From an uncultured Bacteroides sp. (GTDB lineage: Bacteria; Bacteroidota; Bacteroidia; Bacteroidales; Bacteroidaceae), in NCBI GenBank assembly GCA_958453305.1, contig CAUDXH010000004.1, positions 41,372 to 105,371 on the forward strand: a DNA stretch of 64,000 nt, written 5' to 3'. Under the pieces are notes generated by a model, which saw nothing but the letters and a program-made list of their open reading frames with translations, did not search any database and was not told where the DNA came from. This document shows positions 9,483 to 18,359 of the stretch, piece by piece. Made by a program: the position numbers and the translations under genes. The first letter of the stretch is position 1; each line of letters opens with the position of its first letter.

Positions 9483-9710
9483 TTACTTCCTTTCTTGAAA
9501 ATCTCTCCAAATTTCTTCAGCAAGATATTTATCGCTTCTGCAATGCAGGTCTGCCACGCCATCTTCCAGTAAAGGAAGCAGTTCTGAGGTATAGAATATA
9601 TCCATTGCCTGGTCAACAGGAACATTATGCATCTCGCTAATTTCAGAGATAATGCGTGAATACTTAGCTTCTAGAATAGCGTGGTAAGCTTCGTCATGAG
9701 GTTGTTTCAT
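9483..9710 (-). CDS. Small DUF3791-like protein, third gene of DUF3990 cassette
   Basis: 75-aa acidic protein starting MKQPHDEAYH. I do not recognise a firm domain, but its size and position resemble the small helical proteins that accompany DUF3990. The start at 9710 is chosen because its ATG overlaps the TGA of the DUF3990 gene (ATGA), implying translational coupling; a longer reading to 9740 is possible. As the distal partner of a putative ADP-ribosyltransferase it could be an antitoxin, chaperone or regulator; this is inference from gene order only. Confidence 0.65.
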   Translation of the reverse strand: MKQPHDEAYHAILEAKYSRIISEISEMHNVPVDQAMDIFYTSELLPLLEDGVADLHCRSDKYLAEEIWRDFQERK

Positions 9711-10177
9711 AAAGATATACTCTGTTTGAAGATTAAACAATTGTCCAATACTGTTTGGCTACGAATGCAAATCTGATTGTTCGGTTTCTCATATATTAAG
9801 CGTTTGAGGCATTCCTGCTTGGTAATATCGCCCGCATAATAGAGGTCAACGGTTCGAAACACCTTATCGTTTGCTATACCGCCGAAGATAATATCAAAAT
9901 TACCTACAACGCGTCCAGTTCTACATTCTGTAACAAAATCAAGCCAGGCTTCATCATAATTCTCAAAAGTGATTACGTTCCACGCTGAGAGGTCGTCCGC
10001 CATATCATAAATATTGATAAGGGCTTGTTTCCCTCGTCTCACAAATCTGGCGGCATATTTTTCTGCTTGGTCATATATAGTTGTAACATAGAAACCGGGA
10101 CCAAAATCAAGAAACTGACGAGAATGCAATGTATCAGGTTTCTCTATGATGCAAGTGGATGCATGAAACACTTCCAT
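9707..10177 (-). CDS. DUF3990 protein (ADP-ribosyltransferase-clan fold)
   Basis: 156-aa protein starting MEVFHASTCIIEKPD, with DFGPGFYVTT and AEKYAARFVRR downstream. The FHAS..V...(D/F)FG.GFY..T pattern is the hallmark of DUF3990, which Pfam places in the ADP-ribosyl clan. In ART folds the H and Y of such motifs contact NAD. No catalytic activity is shown here. It lies between two small proteins with overlapping codons (TAATG with the upstream gene, ATGA with the downstream one), so the three are one translation unit. Toxin, defence or self-modification roles are inferences. Confidence 0.8.
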   Translation of the reverse strand: MEVFHASTCIIEKPDTLHSRQFLDFGPGFYVTTIYDQAEKYAARFVRRGKQALINIYDMADDLSAWNVITFENYDEAWLDFVTECRTGRVVGNFDIIFGGIANDKVFRTVDLYYAGDITKQECLKRLIYEKPNNQICIRSQTVLDNCLIFKQSISL

Positions 10178-10392
10178 TATACCAGTACTCCTTTCTCCCT
10201 CATATATTCGGTGAGGTCTTCCATCAGATATTCCTTGCTGAAAGTATGAAGTACATCATAACTTGGGACAATGTATTCATTCAAGATTCCCGAATCTTTT
10301 AACATCCGATATACTTCTCCTGCGCTTAAATTTAAGCGTCGAGCAAGATTACCGATGCAGTATGTGACAAAATCAATCATATTCTTACTCAT
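10177..10392 (-). CDS. DUF3791 protein
   Basis: 71-aa helical protein (MSKNMIDFVTYCIGNLA) with features of DUF3791: an N-terminal helix, AGEVYRMLKDSGIL, and a C-terminal YLMEDLTEYMREKG. DUF3791 genes often precede DUF3990 genes in gut Firmicutes and Bacteroidetes. A TTG start at 10398 would add two residues, but the ATG at 10392 is preferred. The ATG overlaps the stop of a short upstream frame (10385-10483), and its own TAA overlaps the DUF3990 ATG. Confidence 0.75.
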   Translation of the reverse strand: MSKNMIDFVTYCIGNLARRLNLSAGEVYRMLKDSGILNEYIVPSYDVLHTFSKEYLMEDLTEYMREKGVLV

Positions 10393-10483
10393 AACCAAAC
10401 TTTTCTAGATATATTCTAAGATTATTTTTATCCACCCGAACATACTTCGGTTTTTCCCTCGTTGACACAAGTAATTCCCTCAT
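10385..10483 (-). CDS. Short ORF heading the DUF3990 cassette, possibly the end of an HTH protein
   Basis: From ATG 10483 the frame encodes 32 aa, MRELLVSTREKPKYVRVDKN and on to a stop at 10385. The stop overlaps the ATG of the DUF3791 gene by several bases. In-frame codons before the ATG read TEATRFLGID, reminiscent of a helix-turn-helix start, back to a TAA at 10523-10525. A TATTTTTG -7 box lies just upstream. It may be a real leader peptide or the tail of a truncated regulator. Confidence 0.35.
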   Translation of the reverse strand: MRELLVSTREKPKYVRVDKNNLRIYLEKFGYE

Positions 10484-10529
10484 ATCTATACCGAGAAATC
10501 GAGTTGCCTCTGTAAGCGTTTGTTAATTA

Positions 10530-10537
10530 CAAAAATA
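10530..10537 (-). promoter_or_regulatory. Candidate -7 box for the DUF3990 cassette
   Basis: TATTTTTG on the minus strand matches TAnnTTTG, with transcription starting about 40 nt before the ATG at 10483. No clear -33 box. Confidence 0.4.
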
Positions 10538-10672
10538 ATGGTTTCTTTTGAATACGATGAAAAAAAGCATAGAATAATGTAGAGCTTTGCGTTTTACCTC
10601 AATATCAATTCAAAAGGCGTACGTGTTGTTCCTTTTTACCGCCTTTCAGAGAGACTGTTTGAGGTAGTATCG

Positions 10673-10712
10673 AAAAAAAGGAGGCGTATCGTGCATCACG
10701 ACATACCTCCTT
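10673..10712 (-). terminator. Terminator of the sulfatase-GH20-GH2 operon
   Basis: Read on the minus strand, AAGGAGG..CGTG and CACG..GCCTCCTT form an imperfect stem around ATG, followed by a run of T. It sits about 30 bp past the GH2 stop codon. Confidence 0.7.
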
Positions 10713-10743
10713 CTTGATATTCAAAATCTTCCGTTAAATCTCT

Positions 10744-13700
10744 TTATTTTCCGCAAGGTTCAAAGCGGAGTTTATAACTTAACGGCAGTGGAGATACTTG
10801 ATATACAGGAAGTGTATCCACATCGCGTCCACAGCTGGCATTACCTACACCGCGAACGGCAGCATCGAGGTGAAGCACTGTGTAAGGACGAGCTTTCAAT
10901 TCCCACATATGGTTGGTATTCATCAGGTCTTCGTCTGTATAGCGCAAGGCAGAGAACGAAACGTTTCCTTCCGTGCGGATGCAGATACCCCTGCCCGAAG
11001 CATCGGTCAGTTTCAGTTCACGCAGACCTTCGCGGTTGCCCATTGACTGAGGTTTTACATAAGCCACATCCATCTGTTCTACGGTTGTGGTATAGCGGCC
11101 TACTTGGCAGCCTTCCTTGCGGTCGGAATAGTTCTCCCAAGGACCGTAAGCATAATAATCCACTTGATTCAAGGCCGAGTTCACTCCACATACCAGCCCG
11201 CAGCGGCGTAACTGATTAGCTACCGGTGTAAACCGGGCATTCAGTTCCATGGTTCCGTTAGGCAGGAAGGTATAAACAAGGTCGGTTCCACATAATGAAC
11301 CTTTACGCCCTGTGGAAACAACCACCTTTCCGTCAGCTTCGGTTACACTGCAAGTACCGGTTTCCTCCAGCCCGTTTGTAGTCTGGGTAAATCGGTCGTT
11401 TTCAATCCAGCGGTGATTATCGTAGATAAATCCTTCGCCGTGGCTGAGGAAAGATACCCCGTTCATCACCAGTTCTGTCATACGTCCGGTTGAGCGTTGG
11501 AATACCGCTTTCAGCAAGTCGCTGGTTATCACGATTTCCTTATCATTCTCTTCTACGCGGTAAGTTGATTTACCTTTTACCGTTGACGGGCGGTTAGCCA
11601 TTGCTATTCCTTCGTTCAACGTATATTGGTAATGTGACAACAGATGTCCGGCAGGAGCCCATGGCTGCGCTTCTTTCAGGCAGACAGCTACGTTCAGCAT
11701 CAGTTCCTGTCCTTTCTTGGCAGCCTGCTTCACGGTGATTCCGTTCAGCTTCAAGTTGATAGCCAATGAGTCATCGGGAGCCACAGCCGATAAGTTGATA
11801 CTGTCGGCAGGCAATTCCACTCCGTCAACCACTGCATTCCAGCGCAGGTAGAAATGGTCAAGTGAAAGGAAGTCGTATGTATTGCAGAGATGTACGGTTA
11901 CTTCTTTTCCTTTCGGGTGGATGTCGCAGTTTCCGAAGTGTACATATTGATAAACCGCCTTTACCTCTTTCAGTTTCGGTGATTCCTCACGGGTTGCAGG
12001 AATAATACCGTTTGAACAGAAGTTACCTTGGTGCGGACCGGGGAAGTCATATCCGGTATGCAGGCGGTAAATTCCTTTCTTGATTTCATGCGGTTCGTAG
12101 ATGGCTTGGTCTACCCAGTCCCAGATAGCTCCACCGATGGTAGAAGTGCTCGATTCGATGCTTTCCCAATACTCCTTCAGGTTACCGATGGCATTACCCA
12201 TGGCATGAGCATATTCACAGATAAACATCGGCTTGTCGAATGAGTTGACATGCTCATCCATCCATTTCATGCCGGGATACATTTTTGAGTAAAGATCACT
12301 GAAGCGGTTTCCTCCGTAAGCTTTAGCGTCGCGCGTACCTTCATAATGCACAGGGCGGCTGTCCAGTTTCTTGGCAGCATCATAGCAAGCCTGGAAGTTA
12401 CTTCCGCCGCCGGCTTCATTACCTAAACTCCAGAAGATGACAGATGGATAGTTGCGGTCACGCAATATCATGCGGTCAATACGGTCAACAAATGCCGGAA
12501 TCCATGAAGGCATATCACTGATTGACTGGTTGGCATGGTCTTCCAAGTCAGCTTCGTCCATCGTGTACAAGCCGAAATAGTCGAACATGGCATACATCTT
12601 TGCATCGTTCGGATAATGTGAGGTACGGATGGTATTGATGTTATTCTGTTTCATCAGCAAAACATCCCGGAGCATCGATTCAGTAGTTACGGCACGTCCG
12701 TAAAGCGGATGGCTGTCATGACGGTTCACTCCTTTGAAGAACACCCGTTTTCCGTTGATATAAACCAGTGAACCACGGATTTCAATATCACGGAATCCGA
12801 ATTTGGTAGAAAAAGCCATTTCGTCTTTGCCGGCAGCCCGCTGTATCACATGTACGGTATACAGTTCAGGAGTTTCTGCTGTCCATAAGGTCAGATTATT
12901 CAGAGGAAATTCAAACTCGGCTGTGCTTAAAGCCTGTGTATCCGTGTAGCGGATATTTTTTGCAGCCTCAGTCAACAGTTTTCCCTCCGGAGTAAACAAG
13001 CGCACTGTTACCTCTTTAGTACCTTTCAGGCGGTCACGGTTATCTAAGGTAAGGCGAACCTTCATGGTTCCATTCCGGTAAGCAGCCTGCTTGTCAAGTG
13101 AGGCTGTAATATAATGGTCACGCACTGAAACAAGCGGCGTATTATAAAGATAAACATCGCGGAAGATACCACTCATGCGGAACATGTCCTGACATTCCAG
13201 ATACGAGCCGTCGCTCCAACGGAACACCTGTACTGCCAGACGGTTTTCACCCCGTTTCAAGTAAGGAGTAATATCGAATTCAGCAACATTATTTGCTCCC
13301 TGTGTATATCCCACATATTTTCCGTTCAGATATACGAATGCTGCGCTGTAGATACCGCCAAAGTGGATAAACGTACGTTTGCCCGTCCAATTTTCGGGAA
13401 CTTCGAAGGTGCGTACATACGAACCTACGGGGTTGATACCATAATTCTTGCCTCCGTCATTAAAGCCTCGGCGGGCGTCGATAAACGGGGGAATATTGGC
13501 GTGCGGATATTCTACGTTTGCATAAATCGGGCGGTCATAGCCTTGCATTTCCCAGTTTGAAGGAACCGGAATGGTTGCCCAACCTGATACGTCATAGTCT
13601 TCCTTATAGAAATCAGTCGGACGTTGTGACGGTTCGGGAACAAAATGGAAGCGCCAGTCGCCATTCAGTGAACGGAAACTTTCGCTCTGGCTAGCTACCC

Positions 13701-14346
13701 ACGGTGTGTCATAAAAAGCGCGGTCGTCCAGCATAGCCTGTTCATTCGGGTAAGGCAGATAAGTGGCATGCCCGTTTTCTTTATTTTCGGCAAAGCGGGT
13801 TTCATCTTCCCAATATACTTTGGGTCGGTTCGCCAGATTGTAAAGCATACTTTCAGGTACCGGCATCTTGCTGGCTTTGATCTGGAAGAATGTTTCCGGC
13901 AGTTTGGCTGCCTTCTTCTTGGCAAGCAACACCAGTTTACCTTCCCGGTTGCAGGCCAGAATCAGTTCCGGGCTGTTGGTCGGGAAAATCTGATACGCTT
14001 CTCCGTTTTTCTTCACGGTCCACAGCTGCGATTCATCCGAGCCGTTGTTTTCAGTAACCCCCAAAGAGTTATCCGTACGGGCATGTAAAGCCTGATTTTC
14101 GAACGGGTTCATGAAACGGAAGCTGCTCGACAAGTCTGTAATGCTCCACTGCTGGAACTTGTCTTTGGCACGAGGGGCAACCAGAATCGGTTTCGCATCC
14201 CCTTTTTGATAGGCAATCACCTTCTCCGGCTGCGATTCGGGGAAGATGTTGTAAAGCTTGTCTTTGGCAAAACCCACCTGTGCGGAAATACTTTGCAGTC
14301 CGCCGACCAGTAAGGTTATCACAAAAATAAGAATACTGCGTGTCAT
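10744..14346 (-). CDS. GH2 beta-galactosidase with N-terminal beta-trefoil-like domain
   Basis: Large LacZ-type GH2 enzyme (1200 aa) with a signal peptide ending near SISAQ. Residues ~22-160 contain two QxW-like motifs (KFQQWSI, SQLWTV), suggesting a ricin-type carbohydrate-binding domain. Then follow the GH2 sugar-binding, Ig-like and TIM-barrel domains and a C-terminal beta-sandwich. The acid/base glutamate is E644 (WSLGNEAGGG) and the nucleophile E711 (FICEYAHAMGN). It probably removes terminal beta-galactose from imported oligosaccharides in the periplasm. It is the last gene of a sulfatase-GH20-GH2 operon, 71 bp after GH20 with a perfect hairpin in between. Confidence 0.92.
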   Translation of the reverse strand: MTRSILIFVITLLVGGLQSISAQVGFAKDKLYNIFPESQPEKVIAYQKGDAKPILVAPRAKDKFQQWSITDLSSSFRFMNPFENQALHARTDNSLGVTENNGSDESQLWTVKKNGEAYQIFPTNSPELILACNREGKLVLLAKKKAAKLPETFFQIKASKMPVPESMLYNLANRPKVYWEDETRFAENKENGHATYLPYPNEQAMLDDRAFYDTPWVASQSESFRSLNGDWRFHFVPEPSQRPTDFYKEDYDVSGWATIPVPSNWEMQGYDRPIYANVEYPHANIPPFIDARRGFNDGGKNYGINPVGSYVRTFEVPENWTGKRTFIHFGGIYSAAFVYLNGKYVGYTQGANNVAEFDITPYLKRGENRLAVQVFRWSDGSYLECQDMFRMSGIFRDVYLYNTPLVSVRDHYITASLDKQAAYRNGTMKVRLTLDNRDRLKGTKEVTVRLFTPEGKLLTEAAKNIRYTDTQALSTAEFEFPLNNLTLWTAETPELYTVHVIQRAAGKDEMAFSTKFGFRDIEIRGSLVYINGKRVFFKGVNRHDSHPLYGRAVTTESMLRDVLLMKQNNINTIRTSHYPNDAKMYAMFDYFGLYTMDEADLEDHANQSISDMPSWIPAFVDRIDRMILRDRNYPSVIFWSLGNEAGGGSNFQACYDAAKKLDSRPVHYEGTRDAKAYGGNRFSDLYSKMYPGMKWMDEHVNSFDKPMFICEYAHAMGNAIGNLKEYWESIESSTSTIGGAIWDWVDQAIYEPHEIKKGIYRLHTGYDFPGPHQGNFCSNGIIPATREESPKLKEVKAVYQYVHFGNCDIHPKGKEVTVHLCNTYDFLSLDHFYLRWNAVVDGVELPADSINLSAVAPDDSLAINLKLNGITVKQAAKKGQELMLNVAVCLKEAQPWAPAGHLLSHYQYTLNEGIAMANRPSTVKGKSTYRVEENDKEIVITSDLLKAVFQRSTGRMTELVMNGVSFLSHGEGFIYDNHRWIENDRFTQTTNGLEETGTCSVTEADGKVVVSTGRKGSLCGTDLVYTFLPNGTMELNARFTPVANQLRRCGLVCGVNSALNQVDYYAYGPWENYSDRKEGCQVGRYTTTVEQMDVAYVKPQSMGNREGLRELKLTDASGRGICIRTEGNVSFSALRYTDEDLMNTNHMWELKARPYTVLHLDAAVRGVGNASCGRDVDTLPVYQVSPLPLSYKLRFEPCGK

Positions 14347-14368
14347 ATCGTTTTAGTTTTAAAAAGTT

Positions 14369-14407
14369 TACGCGGATAAAGATAAGAAAAAATCGTTTAT
14401 CCGCGTA
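14369..14407. repeat. Perfect inverted repeat between GH20 and GH2 genes
   Basis: TACGCGGATAAA (14369-14380) and TTTATCCGCGTA (14396-14407) form a 12-bp perfect stem with a 15-nt loop inside the operon. No T run follows in the transcribed direction, so an mRNA-stability or operator role is more likely than termination. Confidence 0.75.
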
Positions 14408-14417
14408 TGCCATGGGC

Positions 14418-16751
14418 TTATTCTATGATAATTTCGTCGATATAGAAGCGTGAAAGCTGTCCCGGTCGGTTATGATTTTTCGGGCAGTTCCCGGAAGGTT
14501 GGAAAGTAAACTTCACATAGCGTGCATCTATACCCTCCGATGCAACCGTGATGTTGTCAATGAAAGTTCCTTCTTTATAAATGTCCTTATCGGCAAACGT
14601 ACAAGTTCCCACTTCAGTGAATGATTGGTTGTCGGTTGAAACCTCCACCTTCATGCTGCGGGGTTTATGTACAGCCATACCATAGTTTGTGATACATCCA
14701 GCCGTGAATTTCTTCAGCGGTTCGTTCTTTTGTAAATCGATGATGAACGATACGGGTTTGTTCATTCCTCCGGTAAACCATTCAAAGTCGGTTTGCCGTG
14801 AACTTCCTCGCAGGCCGTTTACCAGAATCTGCATGTCGGGACTTGCTTTGAGCAAAGGTTTGGCAGTGGCTTTATTCCACTCAACAGGAAGCACCAAGGT
14901 TTTTCCCATCTGGCGGTCTCCGTTGAAAGTAGCCGCTTTTACTGTAGTGCTTTCAGTTAAGCCGAATGGTTGCGTATAGAGAGTAGAGGCAGAAGTAGGT
15001 TCCGATCCATCTACTGTGTAGCGTATTTCTACATCCGGACGTTCACATTCCAGATTCACATTCAGCTGACCGATGCTGTCAGGAGTTACTTTGTGTTGGA
15101 TATTATACATAGAGCGTGCATAAACCACCCCTTTCTGTTCCAAGTGTGAAGTATAATTATCCAGTCCTTTCAGGAAACGCTCCCAGTTTCGTTCTCCCTT
15201 CGGTACCCATGCAATTTCAGCTAATGCAGCCAGACGGGGAAATACCAGATAGAACACATCGTCTGAGTTATAACAGAATTCAGTCCACATACTGGCCTGT
15301 AATCCCATCAGGAGCTTTTCATATTCAGGCTTCCAGCTGTCTTGCACCGGTTCATAATCGAATAAGCCTTTCAGCGTATTGTTTCCGAAATACGTAAGCG
15401 GTTCAAACCATTGCGGTCCCTGATAGCGAATCAGGTAAGCTACTTTGGCAGGAGTCATCACAAAGCGGTGTCCCTGAGCTGCAGCCTTCAATGCAGCATT
15501 TCCCATACCTTGCCATCCGAAAATAATTGCGTCTTTGGGTAGCTTGCTGTTGGTCAGTTCATCCCATCCCATCACTTCTTTACCTTTGCTGCGTACGTAG
15601 GCACTCATGCGTTCCATGAAATAGCCCTGCAACTCTTCTTCATTGGCTAAATGCTCCTTGCGGATGCGCTGCTGGCAAAGCGGACATTTTTCCCAGTTGG
15701 TTTTTGTTGCTTCATCTCCTCCCAAGTGCATATAGCGTGAAGGGAACAGAGCCATGACTTCATCTAAGATGTCTTGCAGGAAGCGGAATGTTTCTTCCTT
15801 GCCGGCGCAGAAAATAATCTCAGCGTTTCTGCCTCCAAGTCCGGGAAGTACCCCGATAAACTCTTTTACTACCGGACAGGCATATTCCGGATAAGAAGCC
15901 AGAGCCGCATTCGAGTGCGCCGGAATATCGATTTCAGGGATAATATCAATCTGACGTTCGGTGGCATATTGGATAATCTCCTTCATGTCTTCCTGTGTAT
16001 AGAAGCCTCCTACTGTTGCTTTCTCGTCTTTGGAAGGATTGCGCCGTGCAGGGAAAGGAATACCGGGGCGGTCCACGCGCCAGGCTCCCACTTCAGTAAG
16101 GCGAGGATATTTCTTGATTTCCAGTCGCCATCCGTTGTCATCGCTCAAGTGTAAGTGCAGGCGGTTGAGTTTCAGCATTGCCATGCAGTCAATCATGCGC
16201 AAAACATCTTCTTTCGGCATAAAGAAGCGAGCCACGTCTAACATGAACCCGCGGTAGCCGAAGCGAGGTTCGTCACGTACGGTCATTGCCGGAACCGTCC
16301 AGTCAGCCTGACTGGCGGATTGACCTTCAATAGCGGCTGGCAGCATTAAGCGTAGGTTCTGCAAAGCATAGAAGAACCCTTTGGTGTCTGCAGCTTTCAG
16401 TGTAATCCGGTTGCTTTCCACCGTCATTTCATATGCATCTTCTTTCAGTGAATCATTGATTTCCAATACAATATTTCCTTCTGTACCCACTTTCACTTCC
16501 GGGGTAAATCCTGCAGCTCCGGTAAACAGAGATGCAAATAAGTTGGCCACTCCCGCTTCATTTTCACTGGGCACTGCAATCACCGTCTGTGCATTAAAAG
16601 TAAATGATCCGTTTGTCTTTTCCATTGCCAGCGGAGTGGGTATAATCACTCGTTCATCCCTGTCTTGTGAAGAATGGCAGCCGGAAAGTCCGACTGTCAT
16701 TCCTATCAAGCAGTATGCTGTCCATTTTTTTATTAAGTCATTTGTTATCAT
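14418..16751 (-). CDS. GH20 beta-N-acetylhexosaminidase lipoprotein
   Basis: 777-aa lipoprotein (lipobox LSGC, Cys24) that removes terminal beta-GlcNAc or GalNAc. Domains: GH20 N-terminal domain (~35-150), catalytic TIM barrel (~160-510) with the paired acid residues D346-E347 in HLGGDEATKT, a chitobiase-type C-terminal domain (~550-620), and an F5/8-type-C-like carbohydrate-binding domain (~630-777, NYGMAVHKPRSMKVEVSTD). It is the second gene of the minus-strand operon, 30 bp after the sulfatase. Alternating GH20/GH2 activity would degrade poly-LacNAc. Confidence 0.94.
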   Translation of the reverse strand: MITNDLIKKWTAYCLIGMTVGLSGCHSSQDRDERVIIPTPLAMEKTNGSFTFNAQTVIAVPSENEAGVANLFASLFTGAAGFTPEVKVGTEGNIVLEINDSLKEDAYEMTVESNRITLKAADTKGFFYALQNLRLMLPAAIEGQSASQADWTVPAMTVRDEPRFGYRGFMLDVARFFMPKEDVLRMIDCMAMLKLNRLHLHLSDDNGWRLEIKKYPRLTEVGAWRVDRPGIPFPARRNPSKDEKATVGGFYTQEDMKEIIQYATERQIDIIPEIDIPAHSNAALASYPEYACPVVKEFIGVLPGLGGRNAEIIFCAGKEETFRFLQDILDEVMALFPSRYMHLGGDEATKTNWEKCPLCQQRIRKEHLANEEELQGYFMERMSAYVRSKGKEVMGWDELTNSKLPKDAIIFGWQGMGNAALKAAAQGHRFVMTPAKVAYLIRYQGPQWFEPLTYFGNNTLKGLFDYEPVQDSWKPEYEKLLMGLQASMWTEFCYNSDDVFYLVFPRLAALAEIAWVPKGERNWERFLKGLDNYTSHLEQKGVVYARSMYNIQHKVTPDSIGQLNVNLECERPDVEIRYTVDGSEPTSASTLYTQPFGLTESTTVKAATFNGDRQMGKTLVLPVEWNKATAKPLLKASPDMQILVNGLRGSSRQTDFEWFTGGMNKPVSFIIDLQKNEPLKKFTAGCITNYGMAVHKPRSMKVEVSTDNQSFTEVGTCTFADKDIYKEGTFIDNITVASEGIDARYVKFTFQPSGNCPKNHNRPGQLSRFYIDEIIIE

Positions 16752-16781
16752 GTCTGTTTTTTTGAAATGCTTTTATTTTGT

Positions 16782-18359
16782 TTATTCACGGTCGCGTTCC
16801 GGTGAGAAACGAACAGGGTCATTATACTGTTCTTGCAACTGAAGCATTTGTTGTTTCATTTCAGCCACAACCGGTTCATAAGTTGCCTCACCATACAGGT
16901 TATGTAATTCATTCGGATCATTCTTCAGATCATACAGTTCCCAGTGGTCAATGTCATTATAGAAATGAATCAGTTTGTAGCGGTCGTTACGAACGCCGTA
17001 ATGACGCTTCACCATATGTTCTGCCGGATATTCATAGAAGTGGTAATACAGTGCCTTGCGCCAGTCAGCGGGATGTTCTCCTTTCAGCAGCGGCAACAGT
17101 GAAACTCCGTGCATATCTTCGGGAACTTCCACGCCTGCCAGTTCCAGGAAGGTAGGTCCGTAGTCAATGTTCTGTACCATTTCTGTAATATCTCCTTTGG
17201 CACTCAGTCCTTTGGGAAGATGCATAACCAAAGGAGTATGCATAGACTCTTCATACATGAACCGTTTGTCAAACCATCCGTGTTCGCCCATATAGAAACC
17301 TTGGTCGGAAGTATAAACCACCAGTGTATTATCCATCATCCCTTTTTCTTCCAGATAATCCAACACACGTCCCACGTTGTCATCCAGTGATTTCACCACC
17401 TTCAGGTAGTCACGGATATATCGTTGGAATTTCCATTCTGCCAAGTCTTTTCCTTTGAGGTTCCGCTTGTAGAAATCCTCTGTAATGGGTTTGTAAAAGT
17501 CTTCAAACTGTTTGCGTTCTTCCGGATCCATCCGGTTCAGCATATTTTCGTAGCTTTTTTTCAGACGCGATTCTTTTCCGTCTTTCAGCAGCTTCAAGTC
17601 GTATGCCAAGTCCATATCCTTCAAGATACTCATTTCCTGAGCTGCAGCAGCCGGACGTCCTTCATAGTCATCATAGAACGTTTCCGGAAGCGGGAAAGTC
17701 TGGTCTTCATAAAGCGGTAAGTTTTTGATTTCCGGCAGCCAGTTACGGTGTATAGCCTTATGATGGATAAGCAGGCAGAAAGGTTTGTTCTTGTCGCGTT
17801 GGTTCTCCATCCAGTCAATACTCATGTCGGTAATGAGGTTGGTGAGATAGCCTTTCTTCCGGATGGTATCATTCTCCATTGTAATAAAGTCCGGATTATA
17901 ATAATTACCCTGTCCGGGTACTATTTCCCAGTGGTCGAATCCGGTAGGCAGGCTTTCCAGATGCCATTTTCCGATAATTGCAGTTTCATAGCCGGCCTTG
18001 CGCAGCAATTTAGGGAAGGTTTGCTGTGCGCTGTCGAATACGCAAGTAGAGTTATCATAAAATTTATTGGCGCACGAGTGTTTTCCGGTAAGCATACAAG
18101 CGCGGCTGGGACCACTCAGTGAGTTGGCAACAAAGCTGTTGGTAAACCGGACTCCGTCGGCAGCAATACGATCCAAGTTCGGAGTCTTTGCGTAACGGGT
18201 ATCATAACAGCTCATCATTTGGGCTGTATGGTCGTCGGTCATGATGTAAACAATGTTATAAGGTTTGGGTTCTTCTGCCTTCTTGCTTTGGCAGGAAGAG
18301 AATAGCGGTGCTGAAGCGGCAACACCTGCCATGGAGTAAAGTAACTGAATTGTCTTCAT
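16782..18359 (-). CDS. Serine-type sulfatase lipoprotein, possible GlcNAc-6-sulfatase
   Basis: 525-aa S1-family sulfatase with lipobox FSSC near residue 23. The active-site motif is SGPSRACMLTG, so S82 (not cysteine) is the residue to be converted to formylglycine; this needs an anaerobic maturase encoded elsewhere. Metal ligands show in MTDDH and TSDQGFYMGEHGW. General resemblance and the GH20/GH2 neighbours suggest a GlcNAc-6-sulfatase (S1_11-like), but the subfamily cannot be set by eye. It is the first gene of the sulfatase-GH20-GH2 operon, divergent from the GH109 gene across a 516-bp regulatory gap. Confidence 0.88.
   Translation of the reverse strand: MKTIQLLYSMAGVAASAPLFSSCQSKKAEEPKPYNIVYIMTDDHTAQMMSCYDTRYAKTPNLDRIAADGVRFTNSFVANSLSGPSRACMLTGKHSCANKFYDNSTCVFDSAQQTFPKLLRKAGYETAIIGKWHLESLPTGFDHWEIVPGQGNYYNPDFITMENDTIRKKGYLTNLITDMSIDWMENQRDKNKPFCLLIHHKAIHRNWLPEIKNLPLYEDQTFPLPETFYDDYEGRPAAAAQEMSILKDMDLAYDLKLLKDGKESRLKKSYENMLNRMDPEERKQFEDFYKPITEDFYKRNLKGKDLAEWKFQRYIRDYLKVVKSLDDNVGRVLDYLEEKGMMDNTLVVYTSDQGFYMGEHGWFDKRFMYEESMHTPLVMHLPKGLSAKGDITEMVQNIDYGPTFLELAGVEVPEDMHGVSLLPLLKGEHPADWRKALYYHFYEYPAEHMVKRHYGVRNDRYKLIHFYNDIDHWELYDLKNDPNELHNLYGEATYEPVVAEMKQQMLQLQEQYNDPVRFSPERDRE

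Larger units (their letters stand above)
10399..10743. other. Intergenic region between GH2 gene and DUF3990 cassette
   Basis: The left part holds the short ORF and promoter listed separately. 10540-10670 shows no gene. The right end carries the GH2 operon terminator. Confidence 0.5.
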
